Below, in pieces: positions 1 through 6,684 of a DNA stretch of 16,663 bases; position 1 is the first letter of the stretch; the number at the start of each line of letters is the position of its first letter. This DNA is from CAIPAT01 sp037144075 (GTDB taxonomy: Bacteria > Verrucomicrobiota > Lentisphaeria > Victivallales > Victivallaceae). The translations under genes and the position numbers were made by a program. The notes below the pieces were generated by a model that was not told the origin of the DNA, ran no database searches, and worked only from the letters and a program-made list of their open reading frames with translations. The DNA lies in contig JBAWXM010000087.1 in the NCBI GenBank assembly GCA_037144075.1, positions 1-16,663 of the forward strand, in the 5' to 3' direction.

Positions 1-507
1 TTCAGCAACTTTGTTAAATTTCTCGACCTGCATGACAGGGACTTCATGCAGGGCTTTCATGAATTCTTCTCTGTCGGCGCCGATTTCATCCGCGTATTTT
101 ATCATCCGCTGTTCATCTAATTTTGCATTCCGCACCTGTCCGATCAGCCAGTTGGCTATATGTTTTCCGCCAACTGTAATGCTGGCGCCTGCATCCCATA
201 ATCCACCGCTCAGGCATGGCTGCACAACCGGCCCCGAAGCATTATAGCGGCCAAGTATTGCATCGGATTTAAAACAGTTGGCGCATCCTTTTTCAGTTTT
301 GCGGATAATATCATTGCATAGCCGGCAGAAGTTGCTGGGCCTGGTAATCGGCGTACCATCAGGATGTGTAATAATAGAAGCCACGCCGGAAGCATCTGAA
401 AACAAGTCCTGCAACCGCTGGATTTCGTCAAGTTTGAAAATATCGCTGAACCGGATGCCGCTTAAAGCATCAGCTGTAGAATTATCGCTGTCGGGTTTAG
501 TATTCAT
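1..507 (-). CDS. PocR-domain sensory protein, N-terminal part (runs off left edge)
   Basis: On the minus strand an uninterrupted frame runs from the ATG at 507-505 to the window edge (169 codons, no stop), so this is the start of a longer gene. About residues 20-169 match the PocR ligand-binding domain: a DIFKLDEIQRLQDLF opening, GVASIITHPDGTPIT, PSNFCRLCN, RKTEKGCANC, QPCLSGGLWDAGASI and GGKHIANWLIGQVRN. Cysteines at 61, 64, 75, 78 and 98 sit where the family has conserved cysteines. PocR domains bind small molecules (first described in the propanediol-utilisation regulator) and usually form the N-terminal sensor of AraC regulators, histidine kinases or diguanylate cyclases. The output domain lies outside the window. 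A-rich sequence (AAAGAAA) precedes the start. No signal peptide is seen, so it is probably cytoplasmic. The gene is divergent from the secreted-protein gene at 874. The domain call is secure; the full architecture is unknown. Confidence 0.87.
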   Translation of the reverse strand, partial: MNTKPDSDNSTADALSGIRFSDIFKLDEIQRLQDLFSDASGVASIITHPDGTPITRPSNFCRLCNDIIRKTEKGCANCFKSDAILGRYNASGPVVQPCLSGGLWDAGASITVGGKHIANWLIGQVRNAKLDEQRMIKYADEIGADREEFMKALHEVPVMQVEKFNKVAE

Positions 508-560
508 GCATTTATTTCTTTATAATAATAATATCAGTTTACAAATACCCCGCATATATA

Positions 561-589
561 TCAATACACCGGCAACAACGTCCAGTCAA
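561..589 (-). promoter_or_regulatory. Candidate sigma70-type promoter for the PocR gene
   Basis: On the minus strand TTGACT (589-584) is followed by a 17-base spacer and TATTGA (566-561), about 50 bases before the PocR start codon. The -35 box matches consensus at 5 of 6 positions; the -10 is weaker. Predicted by eye only. Confidence 0.35.
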
Positions 590-709
590 ATTTTATCATT
601 GATTCTTTCATCAGATATATGGCCGTCAGACAGACAGGTATAGATATAGTTTGGACAGTTGTGATCATTCGCACGGTATATATTATTTTTTTTCATTTTT
701 TTTAATTAC

Positions 710-720
710 ACAATATATTG
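710..720. repeat. Palindrome ACAATATATTG, copy 1
   Basis: CAATATATTG (711-720) is a perfect 10-base palindrome. With the preceding A it matches 11 bases of the 12-base palindrome at 5409-5420, which also lies in a divergent promoter region. It could be an operator for a dimeric regulator, or a chance A/T-rich match. Confidence 0.4.
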
Positions 721-723
721 CGG

Positions 724-742
724 TGTCGTAAAGCATGCGACA
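724..742. promoter_or_regulatory. Inverted repeat TGTCG-N9-CGACA
   Basis: Two perfect 5-base arms (724-728 and 738-742) with a 9-base centre lie just beside the ACAATATATTG palindrome. The spacing, about two helical turns overall, would suit a dimeric DNA-binding protein. No regulator can be assigned. Confidence 0.3.
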
Positions 743-822
743 GTAAATCATGGGTTAAAACCATTTTCAGCATGTCTGGATTAACTCTTTCCGAAGTCGC
801 ATCTCTTTGCATTTTAGACACT

Positions 823-850
823 TTGATGGCATATTGATAATTTATATATT
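823..850 (+). promoter_or_regulatory. Candidate promoter for the 874 gene
   Basis: TTGATG (823-828), a 16-base spacer and TATATT (845-850), ending 23 bases before the start codon at 874. The surroundings are very A/T-rich, so alternative -10 boxes are possible. Confidence 0.3.
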
Positions 851-873
851 AAAACTCGGAAACTATTGTAATA

Positions 874-1644
874 ATGCATAAACAGATAACAGCAGTCATA
901 TTGTCTCTGCTCTGCGGCGGATTTTACTCCGCCTGCAGCGCTGTTGATTTCAGGGCGGCGCAGTTGTCAGACCCTGCGGATCTGGAGACTGTTTATCAGT
1001 TATGCCGGAATTACAAAAGCTGGCAGGAACAGGCGGATGAGTCAGCCCGTCAAATCAGCGAACTGAAAGAAATATTGAAATCCACTGAAGATGACAGTGA
1101 AAAGGCGGATATATTGGAAGCGCTGGAAAACGAGAAGCGGCAGATGTCCGGTTTAAAAAATAACATCAGGGAAGGTCTCAAAGCCGCTTATGGCGAAACC
1201 CGCAACCTGTTTCCGCAGTTCAAAACCGAGATTGCCCGTCCAAGTCTCTATGATCCGGCCGGTTACGATCCTGATTCGGCAAAAATGCTGGCGGAGGCCA
1301 GAAGATTGATCGCCGAAATACGCAGCGTAAACAGGGCGATTTATCACGCGGACGGGTCCAATGCTGCGAACCAGATTGAGAAAAGGGTCTGGCAGGATAC
1401 CGTATCCGCCATTGAAAACACCGGAAAAACCCTGTCTCTCGGTCTTACCAACTTTTTCATCCGTCAGGAAGGAAAGGGCAGACAGAAACCGGATTACCTG
1501 AAAAATGTCGAGCCGGTTCTTACCATTGGCCCGTTCCTGAAAAGAGGCAGGGGCGGCGATGTGCCGGAAGGCGATCAAACCTATATTGACTTCTATGCCT
1601 TGAAGAGACCGCAGGACAATCAATACGCTTCAGTATCATACTGA
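874..1644 (+). CDS. Secreted coiled-coil protein of unknown function
   Basis: A 256-residue protein of a family I do not recognise. The first ~23 residues look like a Sec signal peptide: MHKQ, then a hydrophobic stretch (ITAVILSLLCGGF) and small residues (YSACSA). The FYSAC segment is a poor lipobox, so a lipoprotein cannot be excluded. Residues ~45-105 are rich in Glu, Lys, Gln and Leu in heptad-like spacing (SARQISELKEILK, ALENEKRQMSGLK), consistent with a coiled coil. The rest is polar, with no cysteine after the signal region, no transmembrane segment and no catalytic motif I can name. Upstream Shine-Dalgarno sequence is weak (GGAAA at 858-862). The gene appears monocistronic; a periplasmic or surface location is inferred from the signal peptide alone. 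Confidence 0.75.
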   Translation: MHKQITAVILSLLCGGFYSACSAVDFRAAQLSDPADLETVYQLCRNYKSWQEQADESARQISELKEILKSTEDDSEKADILEALENEKRQMSGLKNNIREGLKAAYGETRNLFPQFKTEIARPSLYDPAGYDPDSAKMLAEARRLIAEIRSVNRAIYHADGSNAANQIEKRVWQDTVSAIENTGKTLSLGLTNFFIRQEGKGRQKPDYLKNVEPVLTIGPFLKRGRGGDVPEGDQTYIDFYALKRPQDNQYASVSY

Positions 1645-1673
1645 TGACTGCTTCTAGATTTTATAAAACTAAT

Positions 1674-1701
1674 TTATTGCCTGGTTGTTGCCGAGTATAA
1701 T
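1674..1701 (+). promoter_or_regulatory. Candidate promoter for the methyltransferase-like gene
   Basis: A perfect -10 box TATAAT (1696-1701) lies 30 bases before the start codon at 1732. The -35 is poor (TTATTG at 1674-1679, 16-base spacer). The consensus -10 is the main support. Confidence 0.4.
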
Positions 1702-1731
1702 GATTATAGTTCAAAAACGTAGAGAAAAGAT

Positions 1732-2403
1732 ATGCGGATAAAATATGACGAAGTTGTGCCATGGGGAAGAAATTTCGATGAATATAAGCGGATGTTCGAT
1801 CTTCGCGATGATGAGTTGAGTCAAAAAATCCTGGGTTGCGGTGACGGTCCGGCTTGTTTTAACTTTGAATGCAACAAGCGCGGAGGGCATGTCATTTCGA
1901 TAGATCCGATTTATAATTTGACGAAAGAACAGATTCAGCATCGTATTGATGAAACCTGCAAAGAAGTTTTAAAGCAGACATCATCCAGTAAAGAAAAATT
2001 TGTCTGGAATACTATCAAATCAGTTGAAGAACTCGGAAGAATCAGAATGGCGGCAATGAAAGTATTCCTGGATTCGTATGATGCAGGAAAGTCAGATAAA
2101 AAATACATTCCCGGCGAGTTGCCTCATCTGCCGTTTGCGGACAAAACGTTTGATCTTGCCTTGAGTTCTCATTTTTTATTTCTTTATACAGGTAATCTAT
2201 CTTATGACTTTCATGCAGAGGCCATTAATGAGATGTTGCGGGTGGCCGGCGAAGCAAGGATATTTCCTCTGCTGGATATAAACGGCATTAAATCGCCTTA
2301 TGTTCAAAGAATCATTGCTGAATTCAAAACAAGAAAAGCAGAAATACGAAGAGTAAATTATGAATTCCAGCGCGGCGGCAATGAACTTTTGATAATTAAA
2401 TAA
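1732..2403 (+). CDS. SAM-dependent methyltransferase-like protein
   Basis: A 223-residue protein that fits a small class I methyltransferase. Residues 33-61 form the SAM-binding motif I region: ILGCGDGPACFN (Gly-rich loop after a beta strand), then GGHVISIDPIY, whose acidic Asp would bind the ribose. After a helical insert (~62-120), LPFADKTFDLALSSHFLF (~138-155) looks like the motif IV region, followed by AINEMLRVAGEARIFPLLD, as in methyltransferases that end in a reporting strand. The opening VPWGRNFDEYKRMFDL is characteristic of this small, widely distributed family. The substrate is unknown; the missing Pro-rich catalytic motif argues against a nucleic-acid N-methyltransferase. AGAGAAAAG just before the ATG may serve as a weak ribosome binding site. 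Its A+T content looks higher than that of its neighbours and it stands alone between a plus gene and a convergent minus gene, so it may be a later arrival (inference). Confidence 0.75.
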   Translation: MRIKYDEVVPWGRNFDEYKRMFDLRDDELSQKILGCGDGPACFNFECNKRGGHVISIDPIYNLTKEQIQHRIDETCKEVLKQTSSSKEKFVWNTIKSVEELGRIRMAAMKVFLDSYDAGKSDKKYIPGELPHLPFADKTFDLALSSHFLFLYTGNLSYDFHAEAINEMLRVAGEARIFPLLDINGIKSPYVQRIIAEFKTRKAEIRRVNYEFQRGGNELLIIK

Positions 2404-2416
2404 AACTGATCCTTAT

Positions 2417-2431
2417 TATATTGACAATATA
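2417..2431. repeat. Inverted repeat TATATTG-A-CAATATA between convergent genes
   Basis: Two perfect 7-base arms around one central A lie in the 67-base gap between the ends of the methyltransferase gene and the permease gene. The half-site CAATATA is the one found in the palindromes at 710 and 5409, but here in the opposite (everted) orientation. It lacks the G/C-rich stem expected of an intrinsic terminator, and no other terminator is evident in this gap. Confidence 0.35.
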
Positions 2432-2470
2432 TGATTCTTTTTATGAAATCAATATGCATTGAATTTTGCT

Positions 2471-3412
2471 TTAATTCTTCAATTTAGGATCCAGAGTGTC
2501 GCGCAGCGCGTCGCCCAGCATGTTCAGGCAGAGTACCAGCAGGAACATGAAACCGGTGGCGGCGGCCACTTCCCACCAGATGCCGCGCCAGAGGCGTTCC
2601 TGTCCGTCGGCAATCATTACGCCCCAGCTTGGAACTCTTTGAACGCCAAGCCCGAGGTAACTTACGATTACTTCCGTCATAATTGCGAAGGCGAAACGCA
2701 TAGTAAAGTAAATGATAACCAGATGGAACAGATTCGGGATGATATGGCGGGTAATGATGCGGAAGGAATTCTGCCCGGCAACCTGCGACGCCTGAACATA
2801 ACCGCATTCGCGCAGTTTGAGCGTTTCCCCTCTGACGACGCGGCAGAGGCTGACCCAGCCGGTAATCCCGATTCCAAGATAAACCGCCATCATGCCGGGG
2901 TCGGTATTCAGCGCCGCCGAAAGCGCGGCGAATGAGGCGGCCAGCGGCGGATAAAGAAACCCTTTTGACACCAGCAGGGCAAACGCCAGAATAAAAAGCA
3001 GCGTCGGCATGGAATCGAACGTGCTGTACAGCCAGACGACCAGCTCATCAATCCAGCCGCCGAAATATCCGGCAACCGTTCCCAGCAGCACACCGATTAC
3101 AGCGGAAATCAGCGAGGCCAGCGCTCCGACTTTGATCGCCGTGGCGGTTCCGGCCAGCGCCCGCATAAAAACGTCGCGTCCTAAATAATCAGTTCCCATA
3201 AGATGTCCGGCTGAAGGCGGCTGGAAGCGATCCTCCATTTTTCCGATGTCATAGACCGGCTGGGTGTTGACTTTCCGGCAATAAATACTATAACATTCCA
3301 CCCCCAGCGCCGTTGCAAAATAAGCGGCAACCACAATCAGGCAGAACAGGGAAAGCTTCTCCTTGCACAGCCTGCGCATAACATCTTTAAAATATAATAT
3401 GTCAGAATTCAT
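2471..3412 (-). CDS. ABC transporter permease, OppC/DppC type
   Basis: A 313-residue integral membrane protein of the dipeptide/oligopeptide/nickel permease family. It has the N-terminal TM helix (~20-40), the signature HLMGTDYLGRDVF (70-82), several membrane segments, and the EAA coupling loop (~193-227, RGETLKLRECGYVQAS...RHIIPN) that contacts the ATPase. It ends with SYLGLGVQRVPSWG and NMLGDALRDTLDPKLKN, the usual C-terminal signature. In the family it pairs with an OppB-type permease, two ATPases (OppD/F) and a binding protein to import peptides. None of these is in the window. The start follows the mnmG stop by 2 bases with no clear ribosome binding site, so translation is probably coupled to mnmG. 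The family is certain; the substrate is not. Confidence 0.92.
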   Translation of the reverse strand: MNSDILYFKDVMRRLCKEKLSLFCLIVVAAYFATALGVECYSIYCRKVNTQPVYDIGKMEDRFQPPSAGHLMGTDYLGRDVFMRALAGTATAIKVGALASLISAVIGVLLGTVAGYFGGWIDELVVWLYSTFDSMPTLLFILAFALLVSKGFLYPPLAASFAALSAALNTDPGMMAVYLGIGITGWVSLCRVVRGETLKLRECGYVQASQVAGQNSFRIITRHIIPNLFHLVIIYFTMRFAFAIMTEVIVSYLGLGVQRVPSWGVMIADGQERLWRGIWWEVAAATGFMFLLVLCLNMLGDALRDTLDPKLKN

Positions 3413-3414
3413 GG

Positions 3415-5277
3415 TTAATCCGCGTTGTCTTTCTTGTACAATCTGGTTAAATGCACCTGCAAAAGGGCGATTTCAGCCGGAGTGACACCGTCTATCCGAC
3501 CGGCCTGGGCAAGCGTGGATGGGGTGACTTTTTTCAACTTCAGGCGCGATTCGTTGCGCAATCCGTTGATGGCGTCATAATTGAAATCTTCCGGGATGCG
3601 CCAGTTTTCCAGTTTCTGTAATTTAACAATGGATGAATCCTCGCGTTCCAGATAACCTTCATAGTGCGCCTGCACGATCAACTGGCGGAATGCTTTTTTT
3701 CCGGTATCTGTACTCAAGTCCAGCCCGATATCAGCAATATTGAACGGTATTGTTGCAGCCGCGGCATAAAGTCCTTTGAACTGCTTCAACATATCCCAGG
3801 CGGTTTTGCCTTGAATGCGCAGGGCTTTGGCGGCGGCTTCGCATTTCTCGTAAAGCTCCTGATACGCTTTAAAGCTGCGATATTTATCCTCCGGCAGAAT
3901 GCCGTTTTTGTAGGCAAAATCACAGAGCCGCATATCGGCATTATCCTGGCGCAGGCGCAGCCGGTATTCGGCGCGGCTGGTGAAAAGACGGTAGGGTTCG
4001 ACAATCTCCTTTGTCACCAGGTCATCAATCATTACCCCGATGTACGAAGAATCCCGCGCCAGTTCGACCGGTTCCAGGCCGAGCGCGGTGCGGGCGGCAT
4101 TCATGCCGGCAACCAGCCCCTGTCCGGCGGCCTCTTCATAGCCGCTGGTGCCGTTGACCTGTCCGGCGGTAAACAGATTCGGCCATTTTTTCACGCTTAA
4201 GTTGCGGGTGAGCTGATCCGGGAAGACAAAATCGTATTCAATGGCATAGGCATAACGGGAAATTTCAGCATTTTCCATGCCGGGAATTGAATTTATCAGC
4301 TGTATCTGCACTTCAGGCGGCAGGCTGGTGGAAATGCCGTTGATGTAATATTCATCCGTAAATTCGCCTTCCGGCTCCAGATAGAGCAGATGGCGTTCAT
4401 GGTGCGGGAAACGGACAACTTTATCCTCGAACGACGGGCAGTAGCGGGTGCCGATGCCTTTGATTTTACCCTGATACATTGGCGACAGATGCAGACTGTT
4501 CCTGATGATTTCGGCGGTTTGTGCGGTGGAATAGACCATCCAGCAGTTCATGTTGCGTTTTTCCGCGCGCGGCAGATAATCGGCCGGGGCGAAATAGCTG
4601 AACTGTTCATCAACTTCATCCGCCGCCTGGAATTCCATTTTTGAGAAATCAATAGTTTTAGCCAGAATGCGGGGAGGGGTGCCGGTTTTCAAGCGTCCGA
4701 GCCGGATGCCGAGCTGTTCGCGGATAGCTTCTGACAGACTGACGGATGGCGGATCGCCGGCTCTGCCGCCGGGAAAACTGCTCATGCCGTAATGGAGAGC
4801 ACCGGAAAGAAATGTCCCGGTGGAAATAACCACAGATTTAGCATAAAATTTGTCGCCGAAATCGGTTTCCACGCCGCGGAGCACACCGTCTTTGACGATG
4901 AAGCCTTTGACCATGGCCTGCTTGACCGACAAATTCGGCTGGCGTTCCAGCGCCAGTTTCATGCCCCGCTGATAACAGACCTTGTCGCACTGGGAACGCG
5001 GCGACCATACAGCCGGGCCTTTCGCCGAGTTCAGCATCCGGAACTGGATCGACGCGGCGTCAGTGACCATGCCCTGCGCTCCGCCGAGGGCGTCGATTTC
5101 CCTGACCACCTGGCCTTTGGCAATGCCGCCGACCGCCGGATTGCAGCTCATCTGTGCAATGTGGTCCATATTTACCGTAATAATCAGGGTAACAGCGCCT
5201 GCTCTCGCGGAAGCCAGCGCGGCTTCGCACCCGGCATGGCCGGCCCCGATTACAATTACATCAAATTCTTTATTCAT
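3415..5277 (-). CDS. mnmG: MnmG (GidA), tRNA U34 carboxymethylaminomethyl-modification FAD enzyme
   Basis: With MnmE, MnmG installs the (carboxymethyl)aminomethyl group at C5 of wobble uridine in tRNAs, using FAD, NADH and methylene-tetrahydrofolate. The 620-residue product is close to the usual ~620-630. Residues 11-16 are the FAD-binding GAGHAG loop. Further family signatures are SCNPAVGGIAKGQ (with catalytic Cys45), GRLKTGTPPR, GIGTRYCPS (second conserved Cys at 280), NGISTSLPPEVQ, GTSGYEEAAGQGL and SRAEYRLRLRQDNAD. The C-terminal helical GidA domain ends with PSTLAQAGRIDGVTPAEIALL. I chose the ATG at 5277 because the protein then opens MNKEFDVIVIG as in the family; an in-frame ATG at 5319 adds 14 unlike residues and overlaps the candidate promoter. 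The permease gene follows directly. MnmE is not in the window. Confidence 0.97.
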   Translation of the reverse strand: MNKEFDVIVIGAGHAGCEAALASARAGAVTLIITVNMDHIAQMSCNPAVGGIAKGQVVREIDALGGAQGMVTDAASIQFRMLNSAKGPAVWSPRSQCDKVCYQRGMKLALERQPNLSVKQAMVKGFIVKDGVLRGVETDFGDKFYAKSVVISTGTFLSGALHYGMSSFPGGRAGDPPSVSLSEAIREQLGIRLGRLKTGTPPRILAKTIDFSKMEFQAADEVDEQFSYFAPADYLPRAEKRNMNCWMVYSTAQTAEIIRNSLHLSPMYQGKIKGIGTRYCPSFEDKVVRFPHHERHLLYLEPEGEFTDEYYINGISTSLPPEVQIQLINSIPGMENAEISRYAYAIEYDFVFPDQLTRNLSVKKWPNLFTAGQVNGTSGYEEAAGQGLVAGMNAARTALGLEPVELARDSSYIGVMIDDLVTKEIVEPYRLFTSRAEYRLRLRQDNADMRLCDFAYKNGILPEDKYRSFKAYQELYEKCEAAAKALRIQGKTAWDMLKQFKGLYAAAATIPFNIADIGLDLSTDTGKKAFRQLIVQAHYEGYLEREDSSIVKLQKLENWRIPEDFNYDAINGLRNESRLKLKKVTPSTLAQAGRIDGVTPAEIALLQVHLTRLYKKDNAD

Positions 5278-5314
5278 TAAATAAAACCGTTTATTATTCA
5301 GATAAAACAAGCAA

Positions 5315-5342
5315 AACATAATAAAGATTCTTTTCTGTTCAA
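5315..5342 (-). promoter_or_regulatory. Candidate promoter for mnmG
   Basis: On the minus strand TTGAAC (5342-5337), a 16-base spacer and TATGTT (5320-5315) lie about 40 bases before the preferred mnmG start. This favours the start at 5277 over the one at 5319, which would fall inside the promoter. Confidence 0.35.
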
Positions 5343-5362
5343 ATCAAATTTTTAAGGATAAA

Positions 5363-5395
5363 ATGGAAAGTAATTTGCCTTATTTTTATAAGTGA
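5363..5395 (+). CDS. Possible 10-residue leader peptide
   Basis: A complete short frame, MESNLPYFYK followed by TGA, has an AAGGA motif (5354-5358) four bases before its ATG, a better ribosome binding site than many real genes here have. It lies 48 bases upstream of the deacetylase-like gene on the same strand. Whether it is transcribed is unknown: a promoter would have to lie between 5278 and about 5350. It could be a regulatory upstream frame or chance. Confidence 0.25.
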   Translation: MESNLPYFYK

Positions 5396-5408
5396 AGTAT
5401 TCTTTCAT

Positions 5409-5420
5409 ACAATATATTGT
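5409..5420. promoter_or_regulatory. Perfect 12-base palindrome ACAATATATTGT, copy 2 (possible operator)
   Basis: Lies 23 bases before the start codon at 5444, in the mnmG/deacetylase-like divergent region, where it would overlap a -10 or the transcript start. It shares 11 bases with 710-720. The function is inferred from position and symmetry only. Confidence 0.4.
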
Positions 5421-5443
5421 AACAAAAACAGGACTGGATTAAG

Positions 5444-6595
5444 ATGCAGGATACTGATGTATGCATACCGTTGCCGCTGCAAATCGTCTTTGATGATGTC
5501 GGCTGGTGGTCGGGGGCGGATGACTCCAAACAGAACGGGCCGTACAGAACAGGCATCAGCCGCAGGCATGTTCCAGCGGACTATCTGGCAATTGCCGAAC
5601 TGGGCAGGCGGCTGAATATGCGGCCGCAGGCGGCGACGATACTCTGCGAATGGGATCGCGAAAATATTCTCAAGAACGTGCCGTCATCGACATGGATGGG
5701 GGAAAACTGGGATAACAGCGCAAATGTCGGACCGCAACTGGATGAAGCCGCGGAAATAATCCGGTCAAACAGCAAACATTTTGAAATCGCGCTCCACGGG
5801 CTGGGGCATGAATTCTGGCATAAAGACGGGACATTCAGCCGGGCTGAATGGGCGGATGATACCGGTCTCCGCCCGGAAGAGGAAATCAAACTTCACCTTG
5901 ATTATTTTTACCGGATTATGGCAATGAACAACCTGGGCGGATTTCCGAAGTCGTTTGTGCCGTGCGCTTTTAAATATGCTTTCGGCGGGAATAATATTCT
6001 CTCCCGCCTGCTCAGCGAGGCCGGGGTTGAATATGTCTCCACACCTTTTAACTGCATGAAAACATTTGAAACGCCGCAATTCAAACTGTTCGGAATTGAC
6101 GATTCGTTGTTTGTGGTTGAACGCGGCAACGAACCGGGAGTCGCATGGTACTCGATAGGCGGCGGTGCGCCTGAGAAAATGATTGAAGGCTGCATCTGCG
6201 GACTGCACTGGCCGAATATCCTGCATCCCGATCCGGAACGCAACTTGGAGATCGTTGAACGCTGGGTTAAATATTTTGAGGCCCATGCCAGAACTTTCAC
6301 CAAAATACTGGCGCGGGATACTTTTCATCACCGGGCGCAACTGGCGTACTGCAATTTAACTGACTTTAAGGTGAAAGATAAAGAACTGACTCTTGATTTC
6401 AGCAGATTCTTCAAATTGTTCGACCATCATTTCCATGAAGGCATGACATTGCGGATTAAAACCATGAAAGTATGCGAAGCTGTTTCCGGCGACGCACGGC
6501 TTGCCGTGGTGAATGATGCCGGTTCTGATATTACCGGAATTAATATAATTTTCGATGACTGCCGGCAGCGGCAGGTTAAAATAACATTGAAATAA
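5444..6595 (+). CDS. Polysaccharide deacetylase-like (NodB-superfamily-like) protein
   Basis: A 383-residue protein, uncharacterised as far as I can tell, with hallmarks of the glycoside hydrolase/deacetylase beta/alpha-barrel fold. An N-terminal strand ends in Asp-Asp (IVFDDVGWW, D17/D18). An HGLGHEFW segment holds H118 and H122, a spacing like the metal-binding HxxxH of family 4 carbohydrate esterases. A third histidine lies in CGLHWPNI (H255). Residues ~300-383 look like a small beta-rich appendage. The N-terminus lacks a signal peptide, unlike secreted deacetylases, so it probably acts in the cytoplasm. AGGA (5431-5434) precedes the start. It is followed by an 89-base gap to recD2 and seems separately controlled. 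The metal-site reading is inference; the substrate is unknown. Confidence 0.6.
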   Translation: MQDTDVCIPLPLQIVFDDVGWWSGADDSKQNGPYRTGISRRHVPADYLAIAELGRRLNMRPQAATILCEWDRENILKNVPSSTWMGENWDNSANVGPQLDEAAEIIRSNSKHFEIALHGLGHEFWHKDGTFSRAEWADDTGLRPEEEIKLHLDYFYRIMAMNNLGGFPKSFVPCAFKYAFGGNNILSRLLSEAGVEYVSTPFNCMKTFETPQFKLFGIDDSLFVVERGNEPGVAWYSIGGGAPEKMIEGCICGLHWPNILHPDPERNLEIVERWVKYFEAHARTFTKILARDTFHHRAQLAYCNLTDFKVKDKELTLDFSRFFKLFDHHFHEGMTLRIKTMKVCEAVSGDARLAVVNDAGSDITGINIIFDDCRQRQVKITLK

Positions 6596-6609
6596 AAGTG
6601 TGGTTTGAC

Positions 6610-6637
6610 GCTCAGGCAATTGATTTTTGAGCTTGCC
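6610..6637 (+). promoter_or_regulatory. Interlocked inverted repeats upstream of recD2
   Basis: GCTCA (6610-6614) and GGCAA (6615-6619) are followed, after 8 bases, by TGAGC (6628-6632) and TTGCC (6633-6637). Each pair is perfectly complementary, but the order A-B-A'-B' means the two hairpins exclude each other or form a strained pseudoknot. No T-tract follows, so it is not a standard terminator. Confidence 0.3.
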
Positions 6638-6684
6638 GGAAATAATGTATTTCAGCGCAAGAAATAATGATAAAAGAGGAATCA

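Larger units (their letters stand above)
508..873. other. 366-base divergent intergenic region
   Basis: A/T-rich and without a convincing gene on either strand. It holds a candidate minus-strand promoter (561-589), a palindrome (710-720), a TGTCG/CGACA inverted repeat (724-742) and a candidate plus-strand promoter (823-850). A short CAGA tandem (about 629-637) and a T-run (about 685-703) are the only other irregularities. It probably carries the control sites for both flanking genes. Confidence 0.6.

Noticed and set aside
278..643. Plus-strand frame of 121 codons
   Set aside because: It lies opposite the PocR-domain gene, whose minus-strand translation matches a known domain throughout; the plus frame has no ribosome binding site or recognisable protein.
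3664..4200. Plus-strand frame of 178 codons opposite mnmG
   Set aside because: mnmG is unambiguous on the minus strand; this is a long antisense frame caused by its codon composition.
5280..5295. AATAAA-accg-TTTATT hairpin before mnmG
   Set aside because: The stem is pure A-T in an A/T-rich leader; too weak to call a regulatory structure.
5278..5319. Longer mnmG start at 5319
   Set aside because: The 14 extra residues are unlike the family N-terminus and would lie within the best candidate promoter; the shorter start opens MNKEFDVIVIG as expected.
5765..6340. Minus-strand frame of 191 codons opposite the deacetylase-like gene
   Set aside because: No start signal or recognisable motif; the plus-strand gene has conserved-looking catalytic segments and a ribosome binding site.
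6610..6637. Classical H-type pseudoknot
   Set aside because: The A-B-A'-B' order fits, but both crossing loops would have zero length, which is sterically unlikely; reported only as mutually exclusive hairpins.
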